Notes: generated by a model not told the origin, from the sequence alone. A stretch of 64,000 bases of DNA from Paracoccus onchidii (GCF_028294535.1 NZ_JAQBIE010000016.1:1-64000); one strand, 5' to 3'. Positions 24,654 to 33,863 are shown, counted from the stretch's first letter. Translations and numbers: made by a program.

Positions 24654-26714
24654 TCAGACGTTGGCAACCGTCCAGGCCGGACTTTCGCAGGGATGCCCCA
24701 GCAGCGATTTCAGCTCTGCATCCAACTGCATCAGCGTGATCGAAACCCCCGCCATATCCAGCGAGGTGTAACAATGCCCCAGCAAGGTCATGTGAACCGT
24801 GACGCCGCGGGCGCGCAGCCGCTGTCGCAATCGCCGGTTCAGGATATAGAGTTCCAGCTGCGGTGTGCTGCCAAGCGAATTCACCAGCAAAGCGACCTCG
24901 GCGCCGTCGCTCGGGTTCATTTCGTTGAGGATGCGATCGACGATCAGATCGGCGGTTTCATCGGCACTTTTGACCGAGGATCGCATGATGCCGGGCTCAC
25001 CATGCACGCCGACACCGATTTCCATCTCGTCCGGTCCCATGCGAAAGCTTGGCACCCCCGTATCGACCGAAACGCCGGGCTCTAATGCGACGCCCATGGT
25101 AAAGCAGCGTTCTGCCGCACGCAGGGTCAGTTCTGCGCATTGATCAAGGGGAAGCATCCGGTCACTGGCGGCCCCCGCGACCTTGAAAACGAACACATTG
25201 CCAGCAACCCCGCGGCGCGCAGAGCGCGTGTCAACCGGGGCAGAGGCGATGTCGTCGGTTGTGACCACGGTGCGAACGGCAACCCCCCGGTCCTTTGCCA
25301 TCTCTGCCGCCATCTCGAAGTTCATCAGATCGCCCGAGAAATTTCCGAAGATGTGCAAGACCCCAGCGCCGCCATCCGCGGCCAGCGTGGCCGCAAGGAT
25401 GGGATCCGGTGGGGGCGAGGCAAAGATATTCCCTACGGCGACTGCGTCTGCCAGACCGCGGCCGACATAGCCAAGAAAGCCCGGTTCGTGCCCCGATCCA
25501 CCGCCGATCACGACGCCGACCTTGCCCTTGCGTGGTCCATGCAGGGCGCGAATGGCGCGCGGGGCACCCTCGATCGGTGCCAGAAGATTTTCATGCGCAA
25601 GCAACGCGCCGGCGATTGCCTCGTCAACCGCATCCCGTGGGCGGTTCAGAAACTTCTTCACACGGGTTCGTTCCGGCAGTGTGGCGGGGGTGGCATCGGA
25701 TCTGCGGCGGGGGCGATCCTCATAGCCTTCGGATGTCAGGACGGCGCGGGCGGTATCCGCGTCGGTCACCAGCGCCGTGACATAACCGCCGCGCAGCGCC
25801 GCAAGGATCGCCTGCACCTTGTCCATGCCACCGGCAACCGCCATACGCTCGGGCACATTGCGGATCATGTCGAGGTCCATGCCGATCGTGCGTCGCTCTA
25901 ACGGCCCATCGACCCGGGCACCATTTGCCGCGATCATCCGGCCCGCGATGCTGCCGACCGCCGAGTGGTAGTGGTCGCGGATCGAAATGCCATCAAAAAA
26001 GCCGCTGGTGTGGATCGTGCTTTCCGGGCGCAGCGATGAAATGCCAAGCACGATGCGATCCGCCTCGGACAGTGCTTCCATCTGCTCGGCAAGCACGGGT
26101 TCCCGCAACAGCAGGTCGCGCATCTCGGGGGCCGAGACAATGGCGGGGGCCGATAGCGGGATGCAGCGAGCGCCAAGGTTTTCTGCAAGGCGAGAGGTGC
26201 AGGCCTCGGGTGTCCAGGGAATCTTGGCTGTCGTGCCGCCTGTGGCTTGAATTACGCGCACATCCGTAAGTGCGCCGGCTTCGACGCTGTTCGCCATCGC
26301 CAACATGGTCCGCCCCCAGGTCACGGCAATGGTGTCACCAGATTTGGTCATCCGCGCCAACACCTGTGCCGCAGCCGCGCCGAGGCGATCGATCAGCGGG
26401 CGGTCATGGCCATCAGAGGGGATCACGAAACAATCGCTCAGCCCGAAATGGTCTTGCATTGCCTGGGTCAAGGTAAGTGCGCGAAACCTGTCGGGCTCGA
26501 TCTCGATCGACACGATGCCGCGGGTTCTGGCGTCAGCCAGATAGGCATTGATCGATGGTCGGGAAACGCCCATGCGCTCGGCGATCTCGGCCTGTGTCAG
26601 CCCCTCTTCGTAATAAAGCCACGCCGCCCATAACAGGTTGTCTTCGCCAAAGCGTGTCGGAGGCGTGCGCTCGGGGGACGCGGGCGATTTCTGGGATGCA
26701 CCACGCGTCGCCAT
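24654..26714 (-). CDS. SorC-type sugar-binding regulator fused to dihydroxyacetone kinase subunit DhaK
   Basis: 686 residues in two parts. Residues 1-330 are a SorC/DeoR-like regulator: an HTH near 38-62 (GLTQAEIAERMGVSRPSINA) and a sugar-binding domain with AVTWGRTM, the usual nucleotide/sugar-phosphate loop. Residues about 350-686 are a full DhaK domain with GGGSGHEPGF (His409) and the substrate-binding His571 in GVGVHGEPGI, which in DhaK proteins holds dihydroxyacetone as a hemiaminal. The start at 26714 overlaps the stop of the DhaL gene, so both are translated together and probably make a working kinase. The regulator half likely senses the sugar or its phosphate and controls this operon. 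The fusion is known as an architecture in databases, but rarely studied. Confidence 0.9.
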   Translation of the reverse strand: MATRGASQKSPASPERTPPTRFGEDNLLWAAWLYYEEGLTQAEIAERMGVSRPSINAYLADARTRGIVSIEIEPDRFRALTLTQAMQDHFGLSDCFVIPSDGHDRPLIDRLGAAAAQVLARMTKSGDTIAVTWGRTMLAMANSVEAGALTDVRVIQATGGTTAKIPWTPEACTSRLAENLGARCIPLSAPAIVSAPEMRDLLLREPVLAEQMEALSEADRIVLGISSLRPESTIHTSGFFDGISIRDHYHSAVGSIAGRMIAANGARVDGPLERRTIGMDLDMIRNVPERMAVAGGMDKVQAILAALRGGYVTALVTDADTARAVLTSEGYEDRPRRRSDATPATLPERTRVKKFLNRPRDAVDEAIAGALLAHENLLAPIEGAPRAIRALHGPRKGKVGVVIGGGSGHEPGFLGYVGRGLADAVAVGNIFASPPPDPILAATLAADGGAGVLHIFGNFSGDLMNFEMAAEMAKDRGVAVRTVVTTDDIASAPVDTRSARRGVAGNVFVFKVAGAASDRMLPLDQCAELTLRAAERCFTMGVALEPGVSVDTGVPSFRMGPDEMEIGVGVHGEPGIMRSSVKSADETADLIVDRILNEMNPSDGAEVALLVNSLGSTPQLELYILNRRLRQRLRARGVTVHMTLLGHCYTSLDMAGVSITLMQLDAELKSLLGHPCESPAWTVANV

Positions 26715-27370
26715 CAGGCGATCTCCTCGTGGTGCCTGGCCCATTCGGCCAGCACGTCCATCAATGCCGCAGCGGATACCGCGCCCGGATCGAGATGTCC
26801 AATGCTTCGCGGCCCAAGCCTTGCGGCGCGACCACGTGCCGCCATCATGGCACGGGTGTCCTCTGCCCCTTTCGCGGCTGCCTGCGCCGCCTCGCGCAGC
26901 AGGACAACGGGACCGACAGACGCATTCAGGCCGCGCGCCGCCACATGCGCCGCCGGGCCCCATGCGTCCAGCATCGTCTTGTCCCCGGGTTTTCCTTGGC
27001 CGCGCCGTTCAACGCCTTCGCAAATGGCGATGACAAGTTCCGGCAGCCGTGCCAGCGGCACTGATGCAACCTCTCCGAACACTTCTCCTGCCCGTGTCAA
27101 TGCGCTGGCATATAGTGGACCCGTGGTGGCGCCGACAGCATTCAGAAGTTCTTGCGCAGCAAGGTTGAATCCACCGGCCAGCCCCTGTCCGGACCCTTCG
27201 GCGCGAAGCAGCGCCTGTGCCGCGGCATCGAACCCGTTGGCCATGGCAACGCCATGGTCGGCATCACCGATTTCACCATCCAGTTCCCCAAGGAATGTGC
27301 GCTCGTCCGCCATGCGGGCCGCGAAAGCATGAAACAGCGTGGTCAGATCTGACCGGGTAAAGCAAGGCAT
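26714..27370 (-). CDS. dhaL: Dihydroxyacetone kinase subunit DhaL
   Basis: 218 residues of the ATP-binding DhaL domain. The Mg-ATP aspartates are in GELDGEIGDADHGVAMANGF, and GATTGPLYASAL and KPGDKTMLDAWGPA are also conserved. ATG 27370 is chosen because the protein homology begins there; 62 upstream in-frame codons look non-coding and overlap the preceding gene. It lacks its own DhaK but is coupled (TGATG overlap) to the SorC-DhaK fusion. No DhaM phosphotransfer protein is present, so phosphate should come from ATP. Confidence 0.85.
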   Translation of the reverse strand: MPCFTRSDLTTLFHAFAARMADERTFLGELDGEIGDADHGVAMANGFDAAAQALLRAEGSGQGLAGGFNLAAQELLNAVGATTGPLYASALTRAGEVFGEVASVPLARLPELVIAICEGVERRGQGKPGDKTMLDAWGPAAHVAARGLNASVGPVVLLREAAQAAAKGAEDTRAMMAARGRAARLGPRSIGHLDPGAVSAAALMDVLAEWARHHEEIA

Positions 27371-27495
27371 GTCGCAGATTCCGGACCGGGATATTGCAGC
27401 GATAGAAAGGCTTGGATCGCCAAGCCTTGCACAATCGTTTGCCGGAACGCAAGCTGCGCGGCCCGCGCCGCCGGGGATGCGGACCGCCAGCCGGA

Positions 27496-29280
27496 TCAAT
27501 CGACGGACAACCGGCGCTTCACGGCCGAGGCAAGCTCGGTCAGGATCAGACAGCACGAGGTCGCACCCGCGTCCGGCACGCCGCGCGACCGTTCCCCAAG
27601 CCGGGCGGCCCGACCCAGCTTGGCCACCATGTCGACGGTGCTGTCGCGCCCGGCGGCGGCGGCGGCGGTCATGGCGTCAAGCGCGGCGGCGAAACCAGAC
27701 GCCTTGTGCGCGTCAAAAGCTTCTATCGCGGGCACATAGCAATCGATCAAGGTCTTGTCCCCGACTTGTGCGGCACCGGTCGTGCGCACCCCCGCCAAAC
27801 CGGCGTGCAGCATGGCGGAAAAACCCGCTGCATCAATGGCTTCGCGCTCGGTGATGGACAGGGACATGTTGTGGAACATGAACCCATAAAGCGGCCCCAT
27901 GGACCCGCCGATCTCCGACATCAGAACGTCCGACAGCTGTTCCAGTGCGGGGGCGAGCGGCATGGCTTGCGCGCCGATGCGTTCCGCAGCCCGACCAAAG
28001 CCTTTGGCCATGTTGATGCCGTGGTCGCCATCCCCGATCAGGCCGTCTATTTCGGACAGATGCGCCTTGTGGTCGACGACAACCGCCGCGATTTCCTGCA
28101 CGATCCCCGACGCTGCGTTCAGGGCCAATGTTGGTGTGTCTTTTGGCGCGGGCGCGCGCGGGATGCCGTTTCCGGCATTGGCGATAGTCGCCGCCCGTTT
28201 GCGGCGTGCAATCTGGCCGACGGGCGTTGTTGCCGGGCCGGTGACCACAATGCCGGGCGATGTGCATTCCACGTCTAGCAGCGTCTTCAATTCATCATCC
28301 AGCGCCAGCACCGACAGCGTTGCGCCGATCATCTCCAGAGAGGTGAAATAATTTCCAACGAAGGCTCGATGCAACTTGAGGCCGGCCGCCTCAAGGCCGA
28401 TCTCGATCCGGTCATACAGCACATACAGCTCGTTCACCGGCGTCGCCCCCAGGCCAGACACCAGCACGGCAACCTCGGTGCCCTGGGGCAGGTCGTGATC
28501 CTCCAGCACGATCCTCAGCATGTCGTCGGCCACCTCGTCGGCGGTCTTCAATGCCTCGACACGGGTGCCCGGCTCACCATGATGGCCGATCCCGACTTCC
28601 ATCTTGCCCGGCTCGATCTGGAAATTCGGGTGACCGACCGCCGGCAGCGTGCAGGGCCCAAGCCCGACTCCGACCGAACGGGTCGAGTCGATGGCTTTCT
28701 GTGAAACCGCGATCACCTCTTCAAGCGAGCCGCCAAGTGCGGCACGGGCGCCGCCGATCTTCCACATGAAAATCTCGCCGGCCACGCCGCGCCGCTTTTC
28801 CCGCTCGGTCGCGGCGGCGGAGCACACATCGTCGGTTGCGACAACGGTCGCGACCTTGATGCCCTCCGGTGTCACCATTTCGGATGCCATCCGGACATTC
28901 ATGTTGTCGCCGGCGTAATTGCCGTAAAGCACTGCCACGCCCGCGCCGCCATCGGCAGCGCGGATCGCATCGGCAAAGCTCTTGGCGGTCGGTGATGAAA
29001 ACAGCTCACCCACCGCGACCGCATCGACCATGTTGCGTCCCGTATAGCCGATGAAGGCCGGTTCGTGACCCGATCCGCCACCGGTCACAATGCCGACCTT
29101 GCCTTCCTGCGGCGCAAAGCGCGACAGGATCACGCGCGGGTTCATCGGGTCCTTCTGCACCAGGTCGCGATGTGCCTTGACGAAGCCTGAAACGGTTTCA
29201 TCGACCAGATCGTCCGGGTCATTGATGAAGCGTTGCATTTCTTTGCCGGGGCCGGTTCTTTTTGCTTGGTCCTGCATCAT
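27496..29280 (-). CDS. Single-chain DhaK-DhaL ketose kinase (dihydroxyacetone/erythrulose kinase-like)
   Basis: 594 residues. The DhaK half (about 15-345) has GGGSGHEPAF (His72) and the substrate His233/234 in IGHHGEPGTR; a linker around 350-385 leads to a DhaL half with the Mg-ATP motif LIGDGDHGINMAKG (Asp417, Asp419). This is the ATP-dependent, single-chain form used for dihydroxyacetone and, in some bacteria, D- or L-erythrulose. ATG 29280 overlaps the SDR stop (ATGA). With the SDR dehydrogenase it makes a logical polyol to ketose to ketose-phosphate route. No TpiA/RpiB-type isomerase genes follow, so the end product is uncertain. Confidence 0.9.
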   Translation of the reverse strand: MMQDQAKRTGPGKEMQRFINDPDDLVDETVSGFVKAHRDLVQKDPMNPRVILSRFAPQEGKVGIVTGGGSGHEPAFIGYTGRNMVDAVAVGELFSSPTAKSFADAIRAADGGAGVAVLYGNYAGDNMNVRMASEMVTPEGIKVATVVATDDVCSAAATEREKRRGVAGEIFMWKIGGARAALGGSLEEVIAVSQKAIDSTRSVGVGLGPCTLPAVGHPNFQIEPGKMEVGIGHHGEPGTRVEALKTADEVADDMLRIVLEDHDLPQGTEVAVLVSGLGATPVNELYVLYDRIEIGLEAAGLKLHRAFVGNYFTSLEMIGATLSVLALDDELKTLLDVECTSPGIVVTGPATTPVGQIARRKRAATIANAGNGIPRAPAPKDTPTLALNAASGIVQEIAAVVVDHKAHLSEIDGLIGDGDHGINMAKGFGRAAERIGAQAMPLAPALEQLSDVLMSEIGGSMGPLYGFMFHNMSLSITEREAIDAAGFSAMLHAGLAGVRTTGAAQVGDKTLIDCYVPAIEAFDAHKASGFAAALDAMTAAAAAGRDSTVDMVAKLGRAARLGERSRGVPDAGATSCCLILTELASAVKRRLSVD

Positions 29281-30035
29281 TTCACCGTGTATCCACCGTC
29301 GACCACAAGGTCGGCCCCGTTGATCATTGCCGCTGCATCAGATGCAAGAAACATCGCTGCTGCCGCAATTTCCTGCGGCTCGGCGAAACGCCCGGCCGGG
29401 ATCTGCGCCTTCATGGCCTCGCCCTTGGGGCCGTCCCATGCCTTGCGACCCAGGTCGGTCAGCACGACAGTCGGAGAGATCGTGTTCACCGTGATGCCAC
29501 GGCCGCCCCACTCCAATGCCAGGGTCTTTGTCATTCCGATGACCCCGAACTTGGATGCGCAATAGGCGACGTGATCCTCGATGGCGACAGAGCCGGCCTG
29601 CGATGCGAGGTTGATGATCCGCCCGCCCCTGCCAGCGGCGATCATTTCTTTGCCGACGGCTTGCGCCATCAGGAAGCTGCCGGTCAGGTTGACATCGATC
29701 GTCCGGGTCCAGGCCGCGGCCGAAAGATCTTTGGCTGGCGCGAGGTCCACGATCCCGGCAGAGTTCACCAGGATGTCAATGCTGCCAAAGGTCTTGACCA
29801 CCTCGGCCACGGCGGCGGCAATGCTTTCGCTATCGGTCACGTTGCAGGCAAAGGCCCGGGCATCGCCCCCAACTGCCCTGGCCCTTGCGCTCGCGGCATC
29901 AAGGTTCATGTCCAGAAGCGCGACCCGTGCTCCGGCGGTGGCGAACGCGTCGGCAATGGCAGCCCCGATGCCCGAGGCGGCGCCCGTGACGATGGCGGTC
30001 TTGCCAGCAAGTGAAAAATCAATGGGTGCGGCCAT
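29277..30035 (-). CDS. SDR-family polyol dehydrogenase
   Basis: 252 residues of the classical short-chain dehydrogenase fold: TGAASGIG (17-24), Asp42 in ALLDMN pointing to NAD rather than NADP, NSAG (91-94), Ser145, and the catalytic Tyr158 and Lys162 of AYCASKFG. The start at 30035 has AAAGGA before it. Similar enzymes oxidise small polyols such as glycerol (GolD type) or D-threitol to ketoses; the kinase genes directly downstream make this the likely role. The substrate is inferred. Confidence 0.88.
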   Translation of the reverse strand: MAAPIDFSLAGKTAIVTGAASGIGAAIADAFATAGARVALLDMNLDAASARARAVGGDARAFACNVTDSESIAAAVAEVVKTFGSIDILVNSAGIVDLAPAKDLSAAAWTRTIDVNLTGSFLMAQAVGKEMIAAGRGGRIINLASQAGSVAIEDHVAYCASKFGVIGMTKTLALEWGGRGITVNTISPTVVLTDLGRKAWDGPKGEAMKAQIPAGRFAEPQEIAAAAMFLASDAAAMINGADLVVDGGYTVK

Positions 30036-30060
30036 AAGGTATCCTTTCAGGGGGATGTTC

Positions 30061-30095
30061 GCAGCAACCCTGCAAGTCGAGGTCGGGGTTGCTGC
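30061..30095 (-). terminator. Stem-loop between the sugar-binding-protein gene and the SDR gene
   Basis: A perfect 10-bp stem, GCAGCAACCC (30061-30070) with GGGTTGCTGC (30086-30095), and a 15-nt loop. It lies 18 bp after the binding-protein stop codon on the transcribed strand, where such hairpins stabilise the upstream mRNA segment or partly end transcription. Confidence 0.6.
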
Positions 30096-30112
30096 GGCGG
30101 GTTTGCACGGGG

Positions 30113-31111
30113 TTATTGGCGATCGGCCAGCAATGCGTCGACATTCTCGGCGGTCACCGGGGTCCATGGCACGTTGTAGGCGGTCGCGCTGCCGTCTTCC
30201 CAGCCCATGTCCGGATATTGTTTCCAGATTTCCGACATCGGTTCGTAGTCCGGCTTCACTGCCTTGATCGCCACATCGATGGCACCCTGTGCCTGCGCCG
30301 CGCCGTCCTGCAGGATCGAGGCCATGCTGCCATCCTTGACCGCCATCAATGCGTCGGTGACGCCATCGACACCAGCGATTGCAAAGTCGTCGACATTCAA
30401 GCCGGCGGCACGGATCGCCTCGATCGCGCCAAGTGCCATCTCGTCATTTTGCGCGATCACGCCCTTGATTTCCGCGCCATGCGAGGTGAGCCAGTTTTCC
30501 ATCAGACTCTGGGCTTCGGCGCGCGACCAGTTGGCGGTTTGCTGTTCGAGAACCTCGACGCCCTCGCATTCCGCAAGCGCCTGGTTGTTGCCTTCGCCCC
30601 GCTGAATCTGGGCCGACTGGCCGATGGGACCTTCGATGATCACGACCGCACCCTCGCAGTTCATCGCATCAAGGACTGTCTTTGCTTCCATGTAACCGGC
30701 CTGCACGTCGTCCGATCCGACATAAGCTGTCAGCAGGTCGCTGTTGACCATGGTGTTCGAACCGACGACGGGAATGTTTTCATCGGCGGCAAGTTGCACG
30801 GCGGTCGCGCCCGCCTCGATGTCGATTGGCACAAAAACAATGGCATCATAACCTTGGGTGATCATCGTCTCGAACTGATCTTGTTGAACCAGCGCGTCAT
30901 AGCGCCCGTCAAACACCGTCAGGTCGACAAGGCCAGAGGTCACGGCCGGATGGTTTTCGGCGGCATTGGCCCAAAGCTGCATGAACTCGGCATTCAGGCC
31001 ATAGACGGCGGCGCCGATCTTGATCTGCCCGTCCTGGGCGCTTGCGGCAGATGCAAGCGACAGGCTCAGTGCCAGGGCACTTGCGGTGAAGGTGATGGTC
31101 TTTGACGTCAT
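30113..31111 (-). CDS. Sugar ABC transporter periplasmic binding protein (RbsB-like)
   Basis: 332 residues with a Sec signal peptide (ALALSLSLASAASAQ). The core has the type I sugar-binding features: KIGAAVYGLNAEFMQLWANA, QGYDAIVFVPIDIEAGATAV, NEMALGAIEAIRAA-type hinge (NDEMALGAIEAIRAAGLNVD) and FAIAGVDGVTDAL. It fits the ribose/galactitol/polyol binding-protein cluster. GGGAGG precedes the ATG. It supplies the permease and ATPase encoded just upstream in the same operon; the downstream enzymes point to a polyol or short ketose. Confidence 0.92.
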   Translation of the reverse strand: MTSKTITFTASALALSLSLASAASAQDGQIKIGAAVYGLNAEFMQLWANAAENHPAVTSGLVDLTVFDGRYDALVQQDQFETMITQGYDAIVFVPIDIEAGATAVQLAADENIPVVGSNTMVNSDLLTAYVGSDDVQAGYMEAKTVLDAMNCEGAVVIIEGPIGQSAQIQRGEGNNQALAECEGVEVLEQQTANWSRAEAQSLMENWLTSHGAEIKGVIAQNDEMALGAIEAIRAAGLNVDDFAIAGVDGVTDALMAVKDGSMASILQDGAAQAQGAIDVAIKAVKPDYEPMSEIWKQYPDMGWEDGSATAYNVPWTPVTAENVDALLADRQ

Positions 31112-31148
31112 TGTGGTTTCCTCCCTTTAGACGATCCTTGGTGAAACG

Positions 31149-31192
31149 CGGGCAGGCGGGGGCCGTGCGAAGGCCCGGTTACCGCATGCCCG
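31149..31192 (-). terminator. Nested stem-loop between the permease and binding-protein genes
   Basis: Outer arms CGGGCA/TGCCCG (31149-31154 with 31187-31192) enclose GGGCC/GGCCC (31160-31164 with 31172-31176) in the 96-bp gap. It may be a processing site that separates the binding-protein message from the upstream ABC genes. No T-run is present. Confidence 0.4.
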
Positions 31193-31207
31193 GAAAATCT
31201 GGCTGGC

Positions 31208-32233
31208 TCAGACCTCGGCCTTGCGGGATCGGTCAAGCATCACTGCCGCGACGATCAGCGCCCCCTTGATGACTTGCTGGTAGTAGGATTCAACGCCAAG
31301 CAGATCGAGCCCGTTGTTCAGGACGCCGATCAACAGGGCACCGATGACCGTTCCCGAGACCCGGCCGACGCCGCCTGCAAGGCTGGTGCCGCCGATGACA
31401 ACCGCTGCGATGGCGTCAAGCTCGTAGGCCACGCCGGCCTGCGGCAGTGCCGATCCGGTGCGGGCCGCAAGGATCATCCCTGCGATGCCGGCCAATGCCC
31501 CCGAAATGACATAGACTGCAAAGCGAATGCGGTTGACCGAAATGCCGGACACTTTCGTCGCGTGGGGGTTGCCGCCGACCGCATAGACATGGCGTCCGAA
31601 CCGGGTGCGGGTCAACACGAAATGCGAGACTGCGAAGACAAGCCCGAACAGGATGATGGGCAGCGGGATGCCCGCGATATCACCGGTGCCGATCCAGCGA
31701 AAGCCATCGGACAGCGCGGGAATGGGTCTGCCGTCGGTGTAAATCAACGTCATGCCGCGCGCCGCCGACAGCATCCCAAGTGTCGCGACGAAAGCCGGCA
31801 CGGCAAAGCGTGCCACGGCCGCCCCCGAAACGGCACCGGCAGCCATGCCGGTCAACACACCGATCACCAGCGGCACGACCGCGATGTAGGGCGCGCCGGG
31901 GATGAAGCCCGCGGAAGAGGTGGTTGCGAAACTGGCCGCCACCACCCCTGACAATGCCACGACCGAACCGACCGACAGGTCGATGCCGCGTGTCAGGATG
32001 ACGAAGGTCATGCCGATGGCAAGGATGCCATTGATCGAGGTTTGACGCAGAACGTTTATGATGTTGCGCGAGCTGAGAAAGTTATCGCTCACGATCGCAA
32101 GCACCAGGCAAAGCACCACCAGCGCGATCAGGATGCCGTATCGTTGGGCGATCGGTCCCGCTCTTGCCGTCAATGTTGGCTTTTGCTGGGTGCCGGCCCC
32201 CGCGGGCGTACCGGCCTTCATCTGTTGTTCCAC
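31208..32233 (-). CDS. Sugar ABC transporter permease (RbsC-like)
   Basis: 341 residues, 8-10 helices. Family signatures are NGILAIGMTFVILTRGIDLS and the EAA-like loop GRHVYAVGGNPHATKVSGIS, then AVVIGGTSLAGGVGRVSGTV. GTG 32233 is taken as start because GGGAGG lies exactly 6 nt before it; the ATG at 32221 has no such site. It forms the membrane channel with the ATPase at 32292-33773, whose end lies 58 bp upstream. Confidence 0.88.
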   Translation of the reverse strand: MEQQMKAGTPAGAGTQQKPTLTARAGPIAQRYGILIALVVLCLVLAIVSDNFLSSRNIINVLRQTSINGILAIGMTFVILTRGIDLSVGSVVALSGVVAASFATTSSAGFIPGAPYIAVVPLVIGVLTGMAAGAVSGAAVARFAVPAFVATLGMLSAARGMTLIYTDGRPIPALSDGFRWIGTGDIAGIPLPIILFGLVFAVSHFVLTRTRFGRHVYAVGGNPHATKVSGISVNRIRFAVYVISGALAGIAGMILAARTGSALPQAGVAYELDAIAAVVIGGTSLAGGVGRVSGTVIGALLIGVLNNGLDLLGVESYYQQVIKGALIVAAVMLDRSRKAEV

Positions 32234-32291
32234 GTCAATCCTCCCTTGGGATTTACGCCCCCTCCGGCGGGCCAGGGGTGCGGTATCTGGA

Positions 32292-33773
32292 TCAGGCCGC
32301 AAGATGCAGCAAGCTTTCGGCTGACAGTTCGGCCTTGTTCAATTCACCTGCGACGCGACCGTCGCGCATGACGACGGCGCGATCCGCCATGCCCAAGACC
32401 TCGTCGGTTTCCGACGACACCATGATGATCGACCCGCCCTTTGCGGCGAATTCCGACATCACCCGATAGATCTCGCGCTTGGCACCGACATCGACACCGC
32501 GCGTGGGCTCATCAAGCAGCAGGATATCTGGCTGGGTCAGGAACCATTTGCCCAGAACAACCTTCTGCTGATTGCCCCCGGACAGGTTCGACACCCCAAG
32601 CCGATCCGTTGCGGTCTTGATGTTCAGTGTCGAAATCATGTCTTGGGCGGCTTTGGCCTCGGCCCGGCGGTTCATCACGAAGGCGGGCGACATTTGTTCA
32701 AGGGTCGCAAGGCACAGGTTGTCGCGGACATCGCTCGACAGAACCAGTCCCGATCCCTTGCGGTCCTCGGTCACATAGGCAAGTCCGGCGTTGATCGCGT
32801 CTTTCGGTGTCGAGATTTGGGCCGGTTTACCCGCCAGCAGGATCTGGCCCTGCGTCTCTTTCGACAGCCCAAAAAGACGGTCGAAAATCTCGGATCGGCC
32901 GGACCCCAGCAGGCCGTAAAGCGCCAGGATCTCTCCTCGTTTGACCGAAAAGTTCACATCGATCACGCCACGATCCGCCGATAGGTTCCGGACGGTAAGC
33001 ACCTCGTCCCGGTCGGGGATGTTGTCCTTGACGAATTCCTCGGCCAGCGGGCGCCCGACAATAAGGTTGATCAGTCTGGTCTTGTCTATATCGGCAAGGT
33101 TGCCGTTCTCCACGAAGGCGCCATCGCGAAAGACGGTATAGCTGTCGCAGATCGAAAATATCTCGGACAACCGGTGGCTGACATAGATCACGCCTTTGCC
33201 GCGCGCCTTGAGGGTGCGGACGGCCTCGAAAAGTTGGTCTGCTTCAGCCTCGCCCAAAGCCGATGTAGGCTCGTCCATGATGATGATTTCGGCGTCATAG
33301 CTCAGCGCCTTGGCGATCTCGACCAGTTGGGTCTGCGCGACCGTCAGGTCCATCATGATGGAATCCGCACGAATGCCAAAGCGGAATCGGTCCAGCAGAT
33401 CCTGCGCATCGGCGTTCATCTTGCGGAAATCCACCCGCCCCAGAAAACCGACCGGTTCACGCCCGAGATAAATGTTCTCGGCGACCGACATTGCGGGAAC
33501 CGGGCTCAGTTCCTGCTCGATGATGGATATGCCATTGGCCAGCGCCTCGGATGGATCTTGAAAGGCGACATCCACGCCATTGCGCTGCAGGGTTCCGGCG
33601 TCGCGATGGTGAATGCCCATGAGGATCTTGAGGAATGTCGATTTCCCGGCCCCGTTGCCGCCACACAGGGCATGAACCGAGCCGGCTTGCAGCGTGAAGC
33701 GACCATCCTTCAAGGCGGGCACGCCGTTGAAGGCTTTCTTGAAGCCTTCGGCAGTCAATAGCGGCTGCTTCAT
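32292..33773 (-). CDS. Sugar ABC transporter ATPase, duplicated (RbsA-like)
   Basis: 493 residues with two nucleotide-binding domains. Domain 1 has Walker A GGNGAGKST, a diverged signature region MDLTVAQTQLVEIAKALSY and Walker B IIIMDEPTSALG. Domain 2 has the degenerate Walker A GLLGSGRS, the signature LSGGNQQKVVLGKW and LLLDEPTRGVDVG. This asymmetric pattern is normal for the RbsA/MglA type. It is the first gene of the polyol operon, with a very G-rich ribosome site before ATG 33773 and a cluster of inverted repeats upstream. Confidence 0.93.
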   Translation of the reverse strand: MKQPLLTAEGFKKAFNGVPALKDGRFTLQAGSVHALCGGNGAGKSTFLKILMGIHHRDAGTLQRNGVDVAFQDPSEALANGISIIEQELSPVPAMSVAENIYLGREPVGFLGRVDFRKMNADAQDLLDRFRFGIRADSIMMDLTVAQTQLVEIAKALSYDAEIIIMDEPTSALGEAEADQLFEAVRTLKARGKGVIYVSHRLSEIFSICDSYTVFRDGAFVENGNLADIDKTRLINLIVGRPLAEEFVKDNIPDRDEVLTVRNLSADRGVIDVNFSVKRGEILALYGLLGSGRSEIFDRLFGLSKETQGQILLAGKPAQISTPKDAINAGLAYVTEDRKGSGLVLSSDVRDNLCLATLEQMSPAFVMNRRAEAKAAQDMISTLNIKTATDRLGVSNLSGGNQQKVVLGKWFLTQPDILLLDEPTRGVDVGAKREIYRVMSEFAAKGGSIIMVSSETDEVLGMADRAVVMRDGRVAGELNKAELSAESLLHLAA

Positions 33774-33822
33774 TGCGAATCTCCCCCCCCTTCAGTCCGG
33801 CTTTGCCAAGGCGTGATAAACA

Positions 33823-33845
33823 TTAGTCAGGTGCCGACTGACAAA
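33823..33845. promoter_or_regulatory. Inverted repeat upstream of the polyol ABC operon (candidate SorC operator)
   Basis: TTAGTCAG (33823-33830) and CTGACAAA (33838-33845) form arms matching at 7 of 8 positions with a 7-bp spacer, 50 bp before the first start codon of the operon. A second TGAC/GTCA dyad follows at 33864-33875. The operon encodes its own SorC-type regulator, which is the likely ligand. Confidence 0.45.
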
Positions 33846-33863
33846 CGTAACTACACAGGAGGC

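Noticed and set aside
25140-25901. Plus-strand open frame of 253 codons
   Set aside because: Lies wholly inside the SorC-DhaK fusion on the other strand.
26714-26963. N-terminal extension of the SorC-DhaK fusion
   Set aside because: The frame is open but the extra 83 residues are Gly/Arg/Cys-rich, overlap the DhaL gene and precede the normal start that is coupled to the DhaL stop.
30089-31105. Plus-strand open frame of 338 codons
   Set aside because: Antisense to the sugar-binding-protein gene, which has a signal peptide and ribosome site; the plus frame has neither.
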